From Pseudolactococcus piscium (lineage in GTDB: Bacteria > Bacillota > Bacilli > Lactobacillales > Streptococcaceae), in contig NZ_JXJW01000006.1 in NCBI RefSeq assembly GCF_002441695.1, positions 1 through 64,000 of the forward strand: 64,000 bases of DNA. The letters run 5' to 3'. The notes below the pieces were generated by a model, which saw only the letters and a program-made list of their open reading frames with translations, had not been told where the DNA came from and did no database searches. Numbering within the stretch: the stretch's first letter is position 1; the number at the start of each line of letters is the position of its first letter. A program made the translations under genes and the position numbers. This document shows, in pieces, positions 18,891-27,733 of this stretch.

Positions 18891-19859
18891 ATGAACCCCC
18901 TTATTTCTGTTATAATCACTAATTACAACTATGCTCAGTATATTCAAAAAGCAATTGAAAGTGTATCTGACCAAACCTATCCTAATATTGAATTACTGAT
19001 TTATGATGATGGTTCTAGTGATGACTCGCTTGCCATAATTGACAAAACATTACCATCTGTCAAGGTATCAAAGGTAAAACTTATACAGCAAGAAAATAGA
19101 GGTATTGTTAAAACAAGAAATAGAGCCCTACAGGAGTTAACAGGGAGCTACTATATTTTTCTTGATGCAGATGACTTCTTTGATGCAGATTTTGTGAGTA
19201 GTTTATATCAAATAGCGATAGATACAGGCGCTGATGTTATCTATCCTAATTGGCATGTTGTAGAATTAGAGACTGGGAATGACTATAAGACTAATTTTCC
19301 GGAGTTTACCCTTGAGGGGTTACAGAGACAACAACTCCATGTTACTCCGGAGTCTTTAGTTAAAACTGCTGCTATTAAGGACATGACATTTGAAATGGAG
19401 TTGGTGGCAGAAGATTGGCACTTCTTTTTGCAGATGGCTTTTTTAGGAAAAAAGTTTAAGCTTGCTAAAGATAACTATATCAACTATCAAGTGAAATCAA
19501 ATAGTCGGTCATCTCAAAACAGTTATACGGAAGATACGTTTTTATTTGAATCTATATTGGCAGAATTTAGAGAGAAATATATGGATCAGGTTATCGAGCC
19601 TGACTATATTAGCCAGAAACGGATGGCAGAACTTGAATTAGACAGAGCAGCTATACAAGAACGACTGCGAATCTCAGACGAAAATTTGAAGTTATTGAGT
19701 GATAGTAATATAAATCTGACCATGCAAATATCGCAATTGGAAAATCAGATAGCTGACTTTCAGTCAATCATCAATCAGAAAGAACTGCATATTCAAAATT
19801 TGGAACGGTCGAAATTTGGTAGGCTACAGAAAATGCTCAGAAAAGGATTGAAAAAATGA
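18891..19859 (+). CDS. rgpE: GT2 glycosyltransferase with C-terminal coiled coil (RgpE position)
   Basis: The 322-residue protein has a GT-A fold (SVIITNYNYAQYIQKAIESV, YDDGSSDDS, LDADDFF as DXD) up to about residue 220. The last 80 residues (about 240-310) are a heptad-rich coiled coil ending in a basic tail (RLQKMLRKGLKK). The position between rgpD and rgpF equals rgpE, which in streptococci adds the glucosyl side chain. The coiled coil may set oligomerisation or chain-length gauging, and is unusual for a plain side-chain transferase. The gene name is positional. Confidence 0.72.
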   Translation: MNPLISVIITNYNYAQYIQKAIESVSDQTYPNIELLIYDDGSSDDSLAIIDKTLPSVKVSKVKLIQQENRGIVKTRNRALQELTGSYYIFLDADDFFDADFVSSLYQIAIDTGADVIYPNWHVVELETGNDYKTNFPEFTLEGLQRQQLHVTPESLVKTAAIKDMTFEMELVAEDWHFFLQMAFLGKKFKLAKDNYINYQVKSNSRSSQNSYTEDTFLFESILAEFREKYMDQVIEPDYISQKRMAELELDRAAIQERLRISDENLKLLSDSNINLTMQISQLENQIADFQSIINQKELHIQNLERSKFGRLQKMLRKGLKK

Positions 19860-21550
19860 CACGCCGAATATTATTTTATGTTCATTTTAATAAATATAAT
19901 AAGTTGAGTGATCATGTGATTTTTCAACTCAATGAGATGAGACCACTATTTGAAAAAATAATCGTGGTTTCAAATAGCCAATTGTCGCCGAATGATTTAT
20001 CAAGAATTACCTATGACGGGTTCATCCAACGTGAAAACTCGGGTTTTGATTTTGCCGCTTGGTCAGATGGTATTGAGCATGTTGGATGGGAGGAACTGAT
20101 TAAGTATGATTCCGTGACTCTGATGAATGACACGTGTTTTGGCCCGTTATACGATATGCAACCTTACTATGAAAATTATGAAGCTGAAGCAGTGGATTTC
20201 TGGGGGATTACAAATCATCGCGAGACTAAAACGGTTTCAGAACACATTCAAAGTTACTTTGTAGTCTACCATAAGGAAATTATAGAATCCAATTTATTCC
20301 AATCATTTTGGGGAAATGTTGAAATCTTATCTGATGTCCAAGAGGTGATTGCAAGTTACGAAACATCTTTAACATCCGAATTAATAAAAATGGGTTATCA
20401 GTATAAAACAATTTTGGATACAGTGAGTTTGCCGATAAGTGGTATGTTACATCCAGATTTTTCATATTGGAATCCTTCAGTAATCGTTAAAGAAAAAGTG
20501 CCCTTTTTAAAAATAAAAGCCATTCAAGCGTTTAAAGATATGACACCACTGGTTTTAAGAGAACTTGACAGACAAAGTGATTATCCAATCAAGCAAATAT
20601 ATACGCATATGTCTAGTTTTGTTGAGTATCCAGATGAGAAATACTTACTAGCAGATAGCTATTTAAATCTAAGGGATAATAAGGGTAAATTTGTTAAACC
20701 TGTTGCGATTCACTTGCATGTATTTTATACGGATTTGCTAGCAGAGTTTTTTGAACAGTTTGTCAGGTATGAATTTCAATATGACTTGTTTATTACAACA
20801 GATATTTATGAAAAAAAAGCTGAAATTGAGCGAGCACTAGCCACATTTAAATTAAAAGCGAAAATATTTGTTACAGGAAATGTCGGACGTGATGTGCTGC
20901 CCATGCTGAAATTGAAAGATATACTATCAACATACGAGGTCATAGGACATTTTCATACTAAAAAATCTAAGGAAGCAGATTTTCTGGTTGGTGAATCTTG
21001 GCGCAAGGATTTGATTGACATGTTGGTTAAACCTGCCAATCAAATCGTATCACAATTTTCAAGTCCAAAACTTGGTTTAGTGATTGCTGATATACCAACT
21101 TTTTTTAGATATAATGAAATTGTAAATGCGACTAATGAATCACAAATTGCACCACATATGAATGAATTGTGGGAGCGCATGGTATTAGATAAGGTAGTCG
21201 ATTTTACACAACTATCTACATTTGTGATGAGTTATGGGACATTTGGCTGGTTTAGGTATGATGCGCTGCATCAGCTATTTGATTTGAATTTGACAGAGTC
21301 AGATGTCCCTAATGAACCACTACCACAAAATAGTATTCTACATGCAATCGAGCGGTCGTTAATTTATATTTCATGGAATAATTTTTATGAGTTTAAGATA
21401 TCGCAGAATGTGACGAGGCTAACACCATTTATAGACGTTAAAACTATGAATAAAAATACTAGTCAAATTGATTGGAATAGTTTAGGTGGAAGAAAAGCAT
21501 TGAAATATTTAATCAAAAAAATTCTGATTAGATTGAAACTAGTCAAGTGA
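19856..21550 (+). CDS. rgpF: Rhamnan synthesis protein RgpF
   Basis: The 564-residue protein belongs to the RgpF family (rhamnan synthesis F), which adds rhamnose to extend the backbone. Visible landmarks are RENSGFDFAAWSDGIE, VTLMNDTCFGPLYDM, FWGITNH and the second half with AIHLHVFYTDLL and IGHFHTKKS. The start overlaps the previous gene by four bases. It is the last gene of the conserved rgp core, after which the content becomes strain-variable in lactococci. Confidence 0.93.
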   Translation: MTRRILFYVHFNKYNKLSDHVIFQLNEMRPLFEKIIVVSNSQLSPNDLSRITYDGFIQRENSGFDFAAWSDGIEHVGWEELIKYDSVTLMNDTCFGPLYDMQPYYENYEAEAVDFWGITNHRETKTVSEHIQSYFVVYHKEIIESNLFQSFWGNVEILSDVQEVIASYETSLTSELIKMGYQYKTILDTVSLPISGMLHPDFSYWNPSVIVKEKVPFLKIKAIQAFKDMTPLVLRELDRQSDYPIKQIYTHMSSFVEYPDEKYLLADSYLNLRDNKGKFVKPVAIHLHVFYTDLLAEFFEQFVRYEFQYDLFITTDIYEKKAEIERALATFKLKAKIFVTGNVGRDVLPMLKLKDILSTYEVIGHFHTKKSKEADFLVGESWRKDLIDMLVKPANQIVSQFSSPKLGLVIADIPTFFRYNEIVNATNESQIAPHMNELWERMVLDKVVDFTQLSTFVMSYGTFGWFRYDALHQLFDLNLTESDVPNEPLPQNSILHAIERSLIYISWNNFYEFKISQNVTRLTPFIDVKTMNKNTSQIDWNSLGGRKALKYLIKKILIRLKLVK

Positions 21551-21576
21551 TAGAATAATATTTTTTGGGGGAGAAT

Positions 21577-23166
21577 ATGAAAAAAAAAATAAATGGTTGT
21601 ATGCAAAATGCTTATAAGAATAAATACATTTTTTTAACTCTTACTGTGTTGTTGTTTGTATCTCATTTCATGGTCAGGAGCAAAGTTGATTGGCCAATGA
21701 GGTATATGATTCCTGCTTTTTTGGTACTTATTGTGCTAATGTTTGTGCTGAACTTTAATGATGTAAAAAAAATACCTAGAAATGCATTTTATATCATTTT
21801 GTTGATTGGTTCTTTAAATAGTTTAATCTTACCAGCTGGAACTGGCTTAGATGAGCAAGCACATTATGCTAATGCCATGCAAATTGCTGATGGGCATTTT
21901 ATAAATCTCGTAGATAAAACGGAATTCTATAAAGTTTCTCCGGATGCTGCGTTTAATCCAGAAGGACAAGTTGATAAGTATAACTTATATAGTCGTGATT
22001 GGTTACAGTTAAAGCATAAAAAATCTGATTATAGTGTCATCAAAGAAAAAAATTATAACATTGCGAATCCTGTATTTATTCCATCAGCAATAGGCATTAA
22101 GATTGGTAGAATACTCAGTCCTTATGTTTTCGTCTCATATTATCTAGGTAGGATGTTTAATATCCTTGCATTAGCCACAATGGCATACTTTGCAATTAAG
22201 AAGTCAAAACAGTATGCAATCGCATTATTTGGAGTTTCAACGATTCCAATTTGTCTATGGATCTCTGCAGGATATAATTATGACTCATTTTACTATGGCC
22301 TAACTTTATTAGCGATATCTTGGCTAATCAATATGTTTGATAATGAAAATAAGATACAGTTAAAGGATATCATTGTTTACTCAATTTTTTCATGCCTCCT
22401 TGTTTTAGCAAAGGCTCCTATGGTGTCAATCGTCATTTTACCATTATTTATTTCAAAATCATATTATCAGTCTGCTAAAATCAAGTTGGTGTCGTTTATT
22501 CCAATTGCTCTGACAATACTTTTATCTGGCATGTGGCTAGCACAAACTCGTCTCTTTTCCATATTTGGATATGTTTCATCTGCTGCCGCTGATGTAGATA
22601 CTGGTAAAGTGTCTAACTTAACTTATTTTCTTGCACACTTAAAGGATTCCATTGAGGTATTTATCCGAACGTTCTTTAATGTGATTGGTCAAAATTCTTT
22701 TATGCAAATAGGATCACCCAATGGTCATTTACAGGCGCCCTTTTTACCAGTAGATCATGCGGTATTAAATAATACTAACATCGTCATTTTTATTGTGATG
22801 ATTTTAATCACTAGTTTCGTGGTTAATGTAGAATTACCAACATACTTTAAAACGATTCTAATTACCATAAACGTTTTCATTATCTTTGCAACAATTTATG
22901 CAATTGCAGGTGATTCTAGGGTGTATAGCCAAGGAGAACCTGTTGTTGAGGGAATACAGGGTAGATATCTGTTTATTACAATGACATCTCTTCCAGTATT
23001 GCTGAGTACACCTATCAAAAAAATATTCGGATTAGGTTCAGCTACCAGCGCAATAGATGTGAAAATAGAAGAACATATTTGTGCTGTGGTGATGAAGTTA
23101 TGCCTATTTGGTGCCTTATTAACTACTTATACCTACTTTTACGTTACAGGGGATCTTATTTTTTAG
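21577..23166 (+). CDS. DUF2142-type polytopic membrane protein (predicted GT-C-like)
   Basis: The 529-residue protein has about 11-13 hydrophobic segments and a large loop after the second or third with AGTGLDEQAHYANAM, typical of DUF2142 proteins in polysaccharide loci. The DE pair in the first extracytoplasmic loop resembles the catalytic acidic residues of GT-C enzymes that use undecaprenyl-phosphate sugars. ATG 21577 follows GGGGGAG with short spacing; a TTG at 21565 is also in frame. Together with the DPM1-like transferase and DUF2304 protein downstream it could form a three-component side-chain glycosylation system. That role is inferred. Confidence 0.75.
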   Translation: MKKKINGCMQNAYKNKYIFLTLTVLLFVSHFMVRSKVDWPMRYMIPAFLVLIVLMFVLNFNDVKKIPRNAFYIILLIGSLNSLILPAGTGLDEQAHYANAMQIADGHFINLVDKTEFYKVSPDAAFNPEGQVDKYNLYSRDWLQLKHKKSDYSVIKEKNYNIANPVFIPSAIGIKIGRILSPYVFVSYYLGRMFNILALATMAYFAIKKSKQYAIALFGVSTIPICLWISAGYNYDSFYYGLTLLAISWLINMFDNENKIQLKDIIVYSIFSCLLVLAKAPMVSIVILPLFISKSYYQSAKIKLVSFIPIALTILLSGMWLAQTRLFSIFGYVSSAAADVDTGKVSNLTYFLAHLKDSIEVFIRTFFNVIGQNSFMQIGSPNGHLQAPFLPVDHAVLNNTNIVIFIVMILITSFVVNVELPTYFKTILITINVFIIFATIYAIAGDSRVYSQGEPVVEGIQGRYLFITMTSLPVLLSTPIKKIFGLGSATSAIDVKIEEHICAVVMKLCLFGALLTTYTYFYVTGDLIF

Positions 23167-23188
23167 TCAAATAGAATTGGGAGAAATG

Positions 23189-23974
23189 ATGTTTCAACAT
23201 ACGTTTGTGATTTGTGCTTATGGTGAGTCACCATATTTACAAGCCTGCATTCAATCTTGTGTCAATCAGACAAGTGTGCACGCACAAGAGTCAAAAATTA
23301 TTTTATATACGAGTACACCCAATACGCTAATTGATCAGTTAGCAAAAAAATATCAGATTGATGTATTTACCACTGATGGTGGTGGTATTGGACATGACTG
23401 GAATCAAGCATTATCTTTTGTCACGACTAAATATGCGACGATTGCCCATCAAGATGATATCTATTTGCCAAGTTATGGGACTGAAGTGATCAAGGCGTTT
23501 AATCAGTCTGATGAGACAAATATTGTCTTTACAGACTATAGTGAGAATGATGCGCAAGATCAGCTAAGACCACGTAATATCAATTTGAAAATCAAACATT
23601 TCGGCTTAGGCTTGATGTCCCTACTTCAGGCCAAATGGTATCAAAAACGTATTTATGCGCTTGGTAATTTTATCTCTTGCCCTGCGGTATCCTATAACAT
23701 GGAAAGACTCTCTGATTTCAAGTTTGATGAAGGGTTAAAAATGGTCGTTGATTGGGACGCGTGGGAAAGAATTATGTCACGTCCAGGTAAAGTGACATAC
23801 GTCAAGCAAAGACTGATGTATCATCGAATACACGATGCTTCAGAAACAACAGTCAACACACTAGATAAAAATAGAGAAACTGAAGAGTTTATGATGTATC
23901 AACGCTATTGGCCAACTGTGATTGCAAAACTGCTGATGCGCGTCTATGTAAACAATCAAAAAGGAAATCAATAA
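23189..23974 (+). CDS. GT2 family glycosyltransferase
   Basis: The 261-residue protein begins HTFVICAYGESPYLQACIQS and carries HQDDIYLPSY as the DXD-like metal motif and VDWDAWERI as the acceptor-site region. ATG 23189 has GGGAG five bases upstream; ATG 23186 and TTG 23177 are alternatives. It is soluble, without transmembrane segments. The sugar and acceptor cannot be told. It closes the sub-operon beginning at rgpA, since a new promoter lies just downstream. Confidence 0.82.
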   Translation: MFQHTFVICAYGESPYLQACIQSCVNQTSVHAQESKIILYTSTPNTLIDQLAKKYQIDVFTTDGGGIGHDWNQALSFVTTKYATIAHQDDIYLPSYGTEVIKAFNQSDETNIVFTDYSENDAQDQLRPRNINLKIKHFGLGLMSLLQAKWYQKRIYALGNFISCPAVSYNMERLSDFKFDEGLKMVVDWDAWERIMSRPGKVTYVKQRLMYHRIHDASETTVNTLDKNRETEEFMMYQRYWPTVIAKLLMRVYVNNQKGNQ

Positions 23975-23992
23975 TAACGCATAATTCATTTA

Positions 23993-24001
23993 TGCTATAA
24001 T
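23993..24001 (+). promoter_or_regulatory. Internal extended -10 promoter in the polysaccharide locus
   Basis: TGC-TATAAT at 23993-24001, 30 bases before the next gene, with no good -35. It suggests that the DPM1-like gene onward can be transcribed separately. Confidence 0.5.
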
Positions 24002-24031
24002 AGGTACTATATAAAAAATTTTGGAGAATAA

Positions 24032-24763
24032 ATGGATAAGAAAAAAATCCTTTTAATTATCCCCGCTTACAATGAGTCTGAGGGGATTGCAGCAGTCATT
24101 AAGACAGTTGATACCTATCGTGAGAGTAGTCACTATAAACTAGACTATATCGTGATTAATGATGGATCTTCTGATAATGAAGAAGAGATATTGCTAGCGA
24201 ATAAGATTAACCATGTTGAACTCGTCCTTAATTTAGGGATCGGTGGTGCTGTACAAACAGGTTATATCTATGCTAAAAAGCATGGCTATGATATTGCGAT
24301 CCAATTTGATGGCGATGGTCAACATGATATAGCATCTTTACCTCAACTAGTTGACCCAATCATTAATGGAGAAGTTGACTTTACTGTCGGTTCGCGATTT
24401 ATTCAAGAGGGTACTTCTGATTTTCAGTCAACAGGTGCGCGACAACTTGGTATTAAAATTTTATCACAACTGATCAAGTGGTCGTCAAAAGTAAAAATAA
24501 AAGATGTGACAAGCGGTTATCGAGCAGGTAATCACAAAGTTATCGACCAATTTGCAAAGTATTATCCAAGTAAATATCCAGAACCAGAGAGTTATATGCA
24601 CTTGTTTGCCAATCATATCAAGGTACGAGAAGTGGGTGTTCAGATGTTTGAACGGACGACCGGTGAATCGAGTATTAATTTGAGGAAAGCAGTGGGCTAT
24701 ATGATTGATGTCTCACTATCAATTTTAATTGCTGGGTTGATTATGAAAGAGGACCAAAAATGA
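24032..24763 (+). CDS. DPM1/GtrB-like GT2 glycosyltransferase (polyprenyl-phosphate sugar synthase)
   Basis: The 243-residue enzyme resembles dolichol-phosphate mannosyltransferase catalytic domains: LLIIPAYNESEGIAAVI, VINDGSSDN, the run LGIGGAVQTGYIYA and QFDGDGQHD (DXD), and VTSGYRAGN. Such proteins transfer a sugar from its nucleotide to undecaprenyl phosphate on the cytoplasmic side. No C-terminal transmembrane pair is present, but the next gene encodes a small membrane protein with a four-base overlap that could anchor it. Confidence 0.85.
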   Translation: MDKKKILLIIPAYNESEGIAAVIKTVDTYRESSHYKLDYIVINDGSSDNEEEILLANKINHVELVLNLGIGGAVQTGYIYAKKHGYDIAIQFDGDGQHDIASLPQLVDPIINGEVDFTVGSRFIQEGTSDFQSTGARQLGIKILSQLIKWSSKVKIKDVTSGYRAGNHKVIDQFAKYYPSKYPEPESYMHLFANHIKVREVGVQMFERTTGESSINLRKAVGYMIDVSLSILIAGLIMKEDQK

Positions 24764-25128
24764 TGCCTTTACAACTACAAATTATCGCGATCATTTTGGC
24801 AGTTGGTTTTTTTATCTTGCCAATTTACTTAGTTAAAAAAGGCCAAGCAGAAGTTAGACAGTTGCGTAAATGGCTTTTATTAGCGGTTATTATTTTAATT
24901 GGTGCTTTGGTACCTGCACTAGGAAGCCGTGTTGCTAAGTTGTTGGGGATTATCAATCTGACATCACTTGCCTTATTTGGTTTGACGGGTGTGCTGTTGA
25001 TTTTTGCCTTGAACGCACATATTTCGCTAATTAATGCGGAAAATCAAATTAAAGTGTTGACACAAGAACTATCACTTATGAAAACAGAAGTTGATAAGAC
25101 AGACAAAAATCAACATGACCTGGCCTAA
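24760..25128 (+). CDS. DUF2304 family small membrane protein
   Basis: The 122-residue protein has three hydrophobic segments (about 5-22, 34-52, 64-85) and a soluble C-terminal helix with heptads (NAENQIKVLTQELSLMKTEV). DUF2304 proteins regularly sit next to DPM1-like transferases in wall and capsule loci. It probably anchors or assists that enzyme, or helps flip its lipid product; function is inferred from linkage. ATGA overlap with the previous gene shows coupling. Confidence 0.78.
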   Translation: MMPLQLQIIAIILAVGFFILPIYLVKKGQAEVRQLRKWLLLAVIILIGALVPALGSRVAKLLGIINLTSLALFGLTGVLLIFALNAHISLINAENQIKVLTQELSLMKTEVDKTDKNQHDLA

Positions 25129-25191
25129 CTAGAATGCTTGTAGACCTGGTCAAACAGGTTATGAACTAAAAAAGGAAAAGTAAAGGGTGGT

Positions 25192-26202
25192 ATGTTAAAG
25201 TCAATTGTTAGAATTTATAAATTAAATATACCCAATATTTTTTACTGGTCACCAAAACTGACCCTGCCAAGGATTATATCTTGCCATTTGAGATGGTTAG
25301 CAATCATTATGCCTTTTAAATGGGTTAAGTCATTGCTGTTCAAAATGGCCTTCTTCTTCGAAAAGATATGTTATCGTCAGGTCAAGTATCACTTTAAGAA
25401 AGCGCTATCAAAAGAATTATCTGAAATCTCAATAAATTATCAAGAACGCCAAGTAGAAAATCAAACAGTCTGGTATTCATGGTGGCAGGGTATGGACAAT
25501 GCTCCTGAAGTAGTCAAAAATTGTATACAGCAGATGCAAAAGCAATTCCCACAGGGAACGAAGTTTATCAATATTGATCAAACTAATTTCAAAGAATATA
25601 TATCACTGAGACCAGAAATATTAGCCTTATTTTTATCTGGAAAAATGACCAATGCGCAGTTTTCTGATCAAATTAGGATTAATCTTTTAGCGAAATATGG
25701 TGGTATATGGGCAGATGCCACCTTATGGCTGAACAAGCGCTTTACTAGTGATATATTTAACTATCCCTTCTTATCTTATCGGGCAAAAAAAAGTTTAACT
25801 ATTGCAAGTGACCATGGTATGTCACAGGGTGATTGGCAATTATATTTTTTAGGTGGCACTAATACCTATTTTTATGAAGCATTGAAGATCCTTAATGATG
25901 CTTATTGGCAACGCTATACTAAAGTGATTCATTATTTGCAATTAGATAAATTAATTGACTTAACTTTAGACTGTTTACCAGAATTAGCACAAGAAATGAA
26001 AAAGTTACCAATTCACAGTTATGATCCGGGGGATTTTCTGGCTGGTGGCTACAAATACCAGTTAGCAGATAAGGCGACGACTGCTATCATGGCTGAGGTT
26101 AAGACTGATTTTGACCTAATCAAGTTATCATGGAAGTTTGAACCTCCTAAAAAAAATAGTGATTTTATGACAATATATGGTGAACTTTTAAAAACGAAAT
26201 AG
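25192..26202 (+). CDS. Capsular polysaccharide synthesis protein (Caps_synth / Gly_transf_sug type)
   Basis: The 336-residue protein has a hydrophobic N-terminal region (about 30-60) and a GT32-like core: VWYSWWQGMDNAPEVVKNCI, the segment FSDQIRINLLAKYGGIWADA with the DXD-like WADATLW, and a C-terminal SWKF element. These fit the capsular polysaccharide synthesis transferase family. Donor and acceptor are unknown. It precedes licD and may act on the same substituent. Confidence 0.82.
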   Translation: MLKSIVRIYKLNIPNIFYWSPKLTLPRIISCHLRWLAIIMPFKWVKSLLFKMAFFFEKICYRQVKYHFKKALSKELSEISINYQERQVENQTVWYSWWQGMDNAPEVVKNCIQQMQKQFPQGTKFINIDQTNFKEYISLRPEILALFLSGKMTNAQFSDQIRINLLAKYGGIWADATLWLNKRFTSDIFNYPFLSYRAKKSLTIASDHGMSQGDWQLYFLGGTNTYFYEALKILNDAYWQRYTKVIHYLQLDKLIDLTLDCLPELAQEMKKLPIHSYDPGDFLAGGYKYQLADKATTAIMAEVKTDFDLIKLSWKFEPPKKNSDFMTIYGELLKTK

Positions 26203-26212
26203 GTATTAAAAT

Positions 26213-27028
26213 ATGCAAGAAATAAAAGAATCAGAGTTACGAGAAATTCAGATGGATATGGCTAGCTTTGTTGATGAGATTTGTCGTAAGCATAATCTGG
26301 AATATTCACTTGGAGGTGGCACGCTCTTAGGAGCTATTCGTCATGGAGGCTATATACCTTGGGATGATGATATTGATTTGGTGCTTACTAGAGAACATTA
26401 TGATAAATTATTACAGCTGCTTACATCTGAAACCACTTACAAACTGCTGCACTATACAAAAAGGAAGTCTTATATCCCGTTTGCAAAATTGTTTGATCCT
26501 CGGACGGTTGTAAAAAGCAAAACCTATACTAATTTGATTGGTGCAGGTGTGTCGATTGATATTTTTCCGATAGATGCACTACCAGATGACCGAGAAATAC
26601 GAGAAGTATTTCAAATAGAGGCAAGAAGACAGGCAATAGCTGTTGAGAGCACAGGTTTCCCACAATATGCATTTGGTCCTACATGGCTAGTTTTTTTAGC
26701 AAAAATGGTGCTAAGGTTTCCTATCTATCTTAAAAATAAAGGCAACTGGTTTAGTGTTTCTCGAAACCAAGATAAATTTATGCAGAAATACAACAAAACG
26801 ATACACCAAAATGTTGGTTTCGTTGCATCATATTATGGCTTTAAAGAAATTTTCCCAAGAATCGCTTTTACTGATTATGAAGATGTTACTTTTGAAGGGA
26901 AAACGTATCGTAAAATAAAAAATCATGATGCTTATTTGTCAGCTCTATATGGCAATTATTTGGAACTGCCACCTGAAAATCAGAGAGTGACGCACGACTA
27001 CTATCAATTTTATTGGAAGGAAAAATAA
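26213..27028 (+). CDS. LicD family phosphotransferase
   Basis: LicD proteins transfer phosphocholine or a polyol phosphate from a CDP-linked donor to glycans. The 271-residue protein has the core motif LGGGTLLGAIRHGGYIPWDD followed by DIDLVL, and SIDIFPIDALPDD. It is followed by a CDP-donor-type cytidylyltransferase gene and an SDR, the set expected for adding a polyol-phosphate to the wall polysaccharide. The actual substituent is unknown; the neighbour's frameshift may leave LicD without donor. Confidence 0.88.
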   Translation: MQEIKESELREIQMDMASFVDEICRKHNLEYSLGGGTLLGAIRHGGYIPWDDDIDLVLTREHYDKLLQLLTSETTYKLLHYTKRKSYIPFAKLFDPRTVVKSKTYTNLIGAGVSIDIFPIDALPDDREIREVFQIEARRQAIAVESTGFPQYAFGPTWLVFLAKMVLRFPIYLKNKGNWFSVSRNQDKFMQKYNKTIHQNVGFVASYYGFKEIFPRIAFTDYEDVTFEGKTYRKIKNHDAYLSALYGNYLELPPENQRVTHDYYQFYWKEK

Positions 27029-27029
27029 A

Positions 27030-27733
27030 ATGAATATTGCACTCTTAACAGCAGGTGGTGTGGGCAGTAGAATGAATATGTCCATTCCAAAGCAGTTCGT
27101 TCATGTAAATGATAAACCACTAATCATCTATACATTAGAAAAGTTTGAACGACATCCAGACATTGATGCAATTGTTGTTACTTGTCTGAAAGGTTGGGAA
27201 AATATTTTACGAGCTTATGTCAAACAGTTTCAGATTAAGAAGTTAATTACTATTGTTGAGTCAGGTGACACTGGTCAAGACTCAATTCGTAATGGATTAC
27301 TTGAAATTGAAAAACGGTTTAGTGATGATGATAATGTGATTATTCATGATGGAAATCGGGCAATGGTATCGTCTGAAATTATTTCAGATTGTATTGTTAA
27401 GACGGAACTAAGAGGTTGTGGGATAGCCTCCATCCCTACTGTAGAAGTTGTCTTATATACAGAAAATGAAACGAGTTCTAAAAAAGTTATCCGCGTGAAT
27501 ATTTAAAAAGAACACAGACCCCACATGGTTTCCCAGTAAAAACAATTTTAGGAATGCATCGTGAGGCCTTAGTAAAAGGAATCACTAATACAGCAGCATC
27601 TGTTGATATGGCGATAGCACTTGGCCAAGAGGTTTATTTATCATTAGGGTCAGAAAAAAATTTGAAAATTACAACAGTAGATGATTTAGAAATTTTTAAA
27701 GCACTCTTAAATTACGAAAAAGAGAATGGATGA
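27030..27733 (+). pseudogene. IspD/TarI-like cytidylyltransferase, frameshifted at an A tract
   Basis: The first frame (27030-27506) gives the nucleotidyltransferase start ALLTAGGVGSRMNMSIPKQF, VHDGNRAMV-like IIHDGNRAMV, then stops at 27504-27506. The -1 frame continues from about 27486 with PREYLKRTQTPHGFP and GITNTAASVDMAIALGQEVY to TGA 27731-27733. Adding one A to the A6 run at 27480-27485 restores a 235-residue protein with SYPREYLKRTQTPHGFP, a very usual motif for this family. It would make a CDP-polyol for LicD. The lesion could be real, phase variable, or a sequencing error in a homopolymer. Confidence 0.88.
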
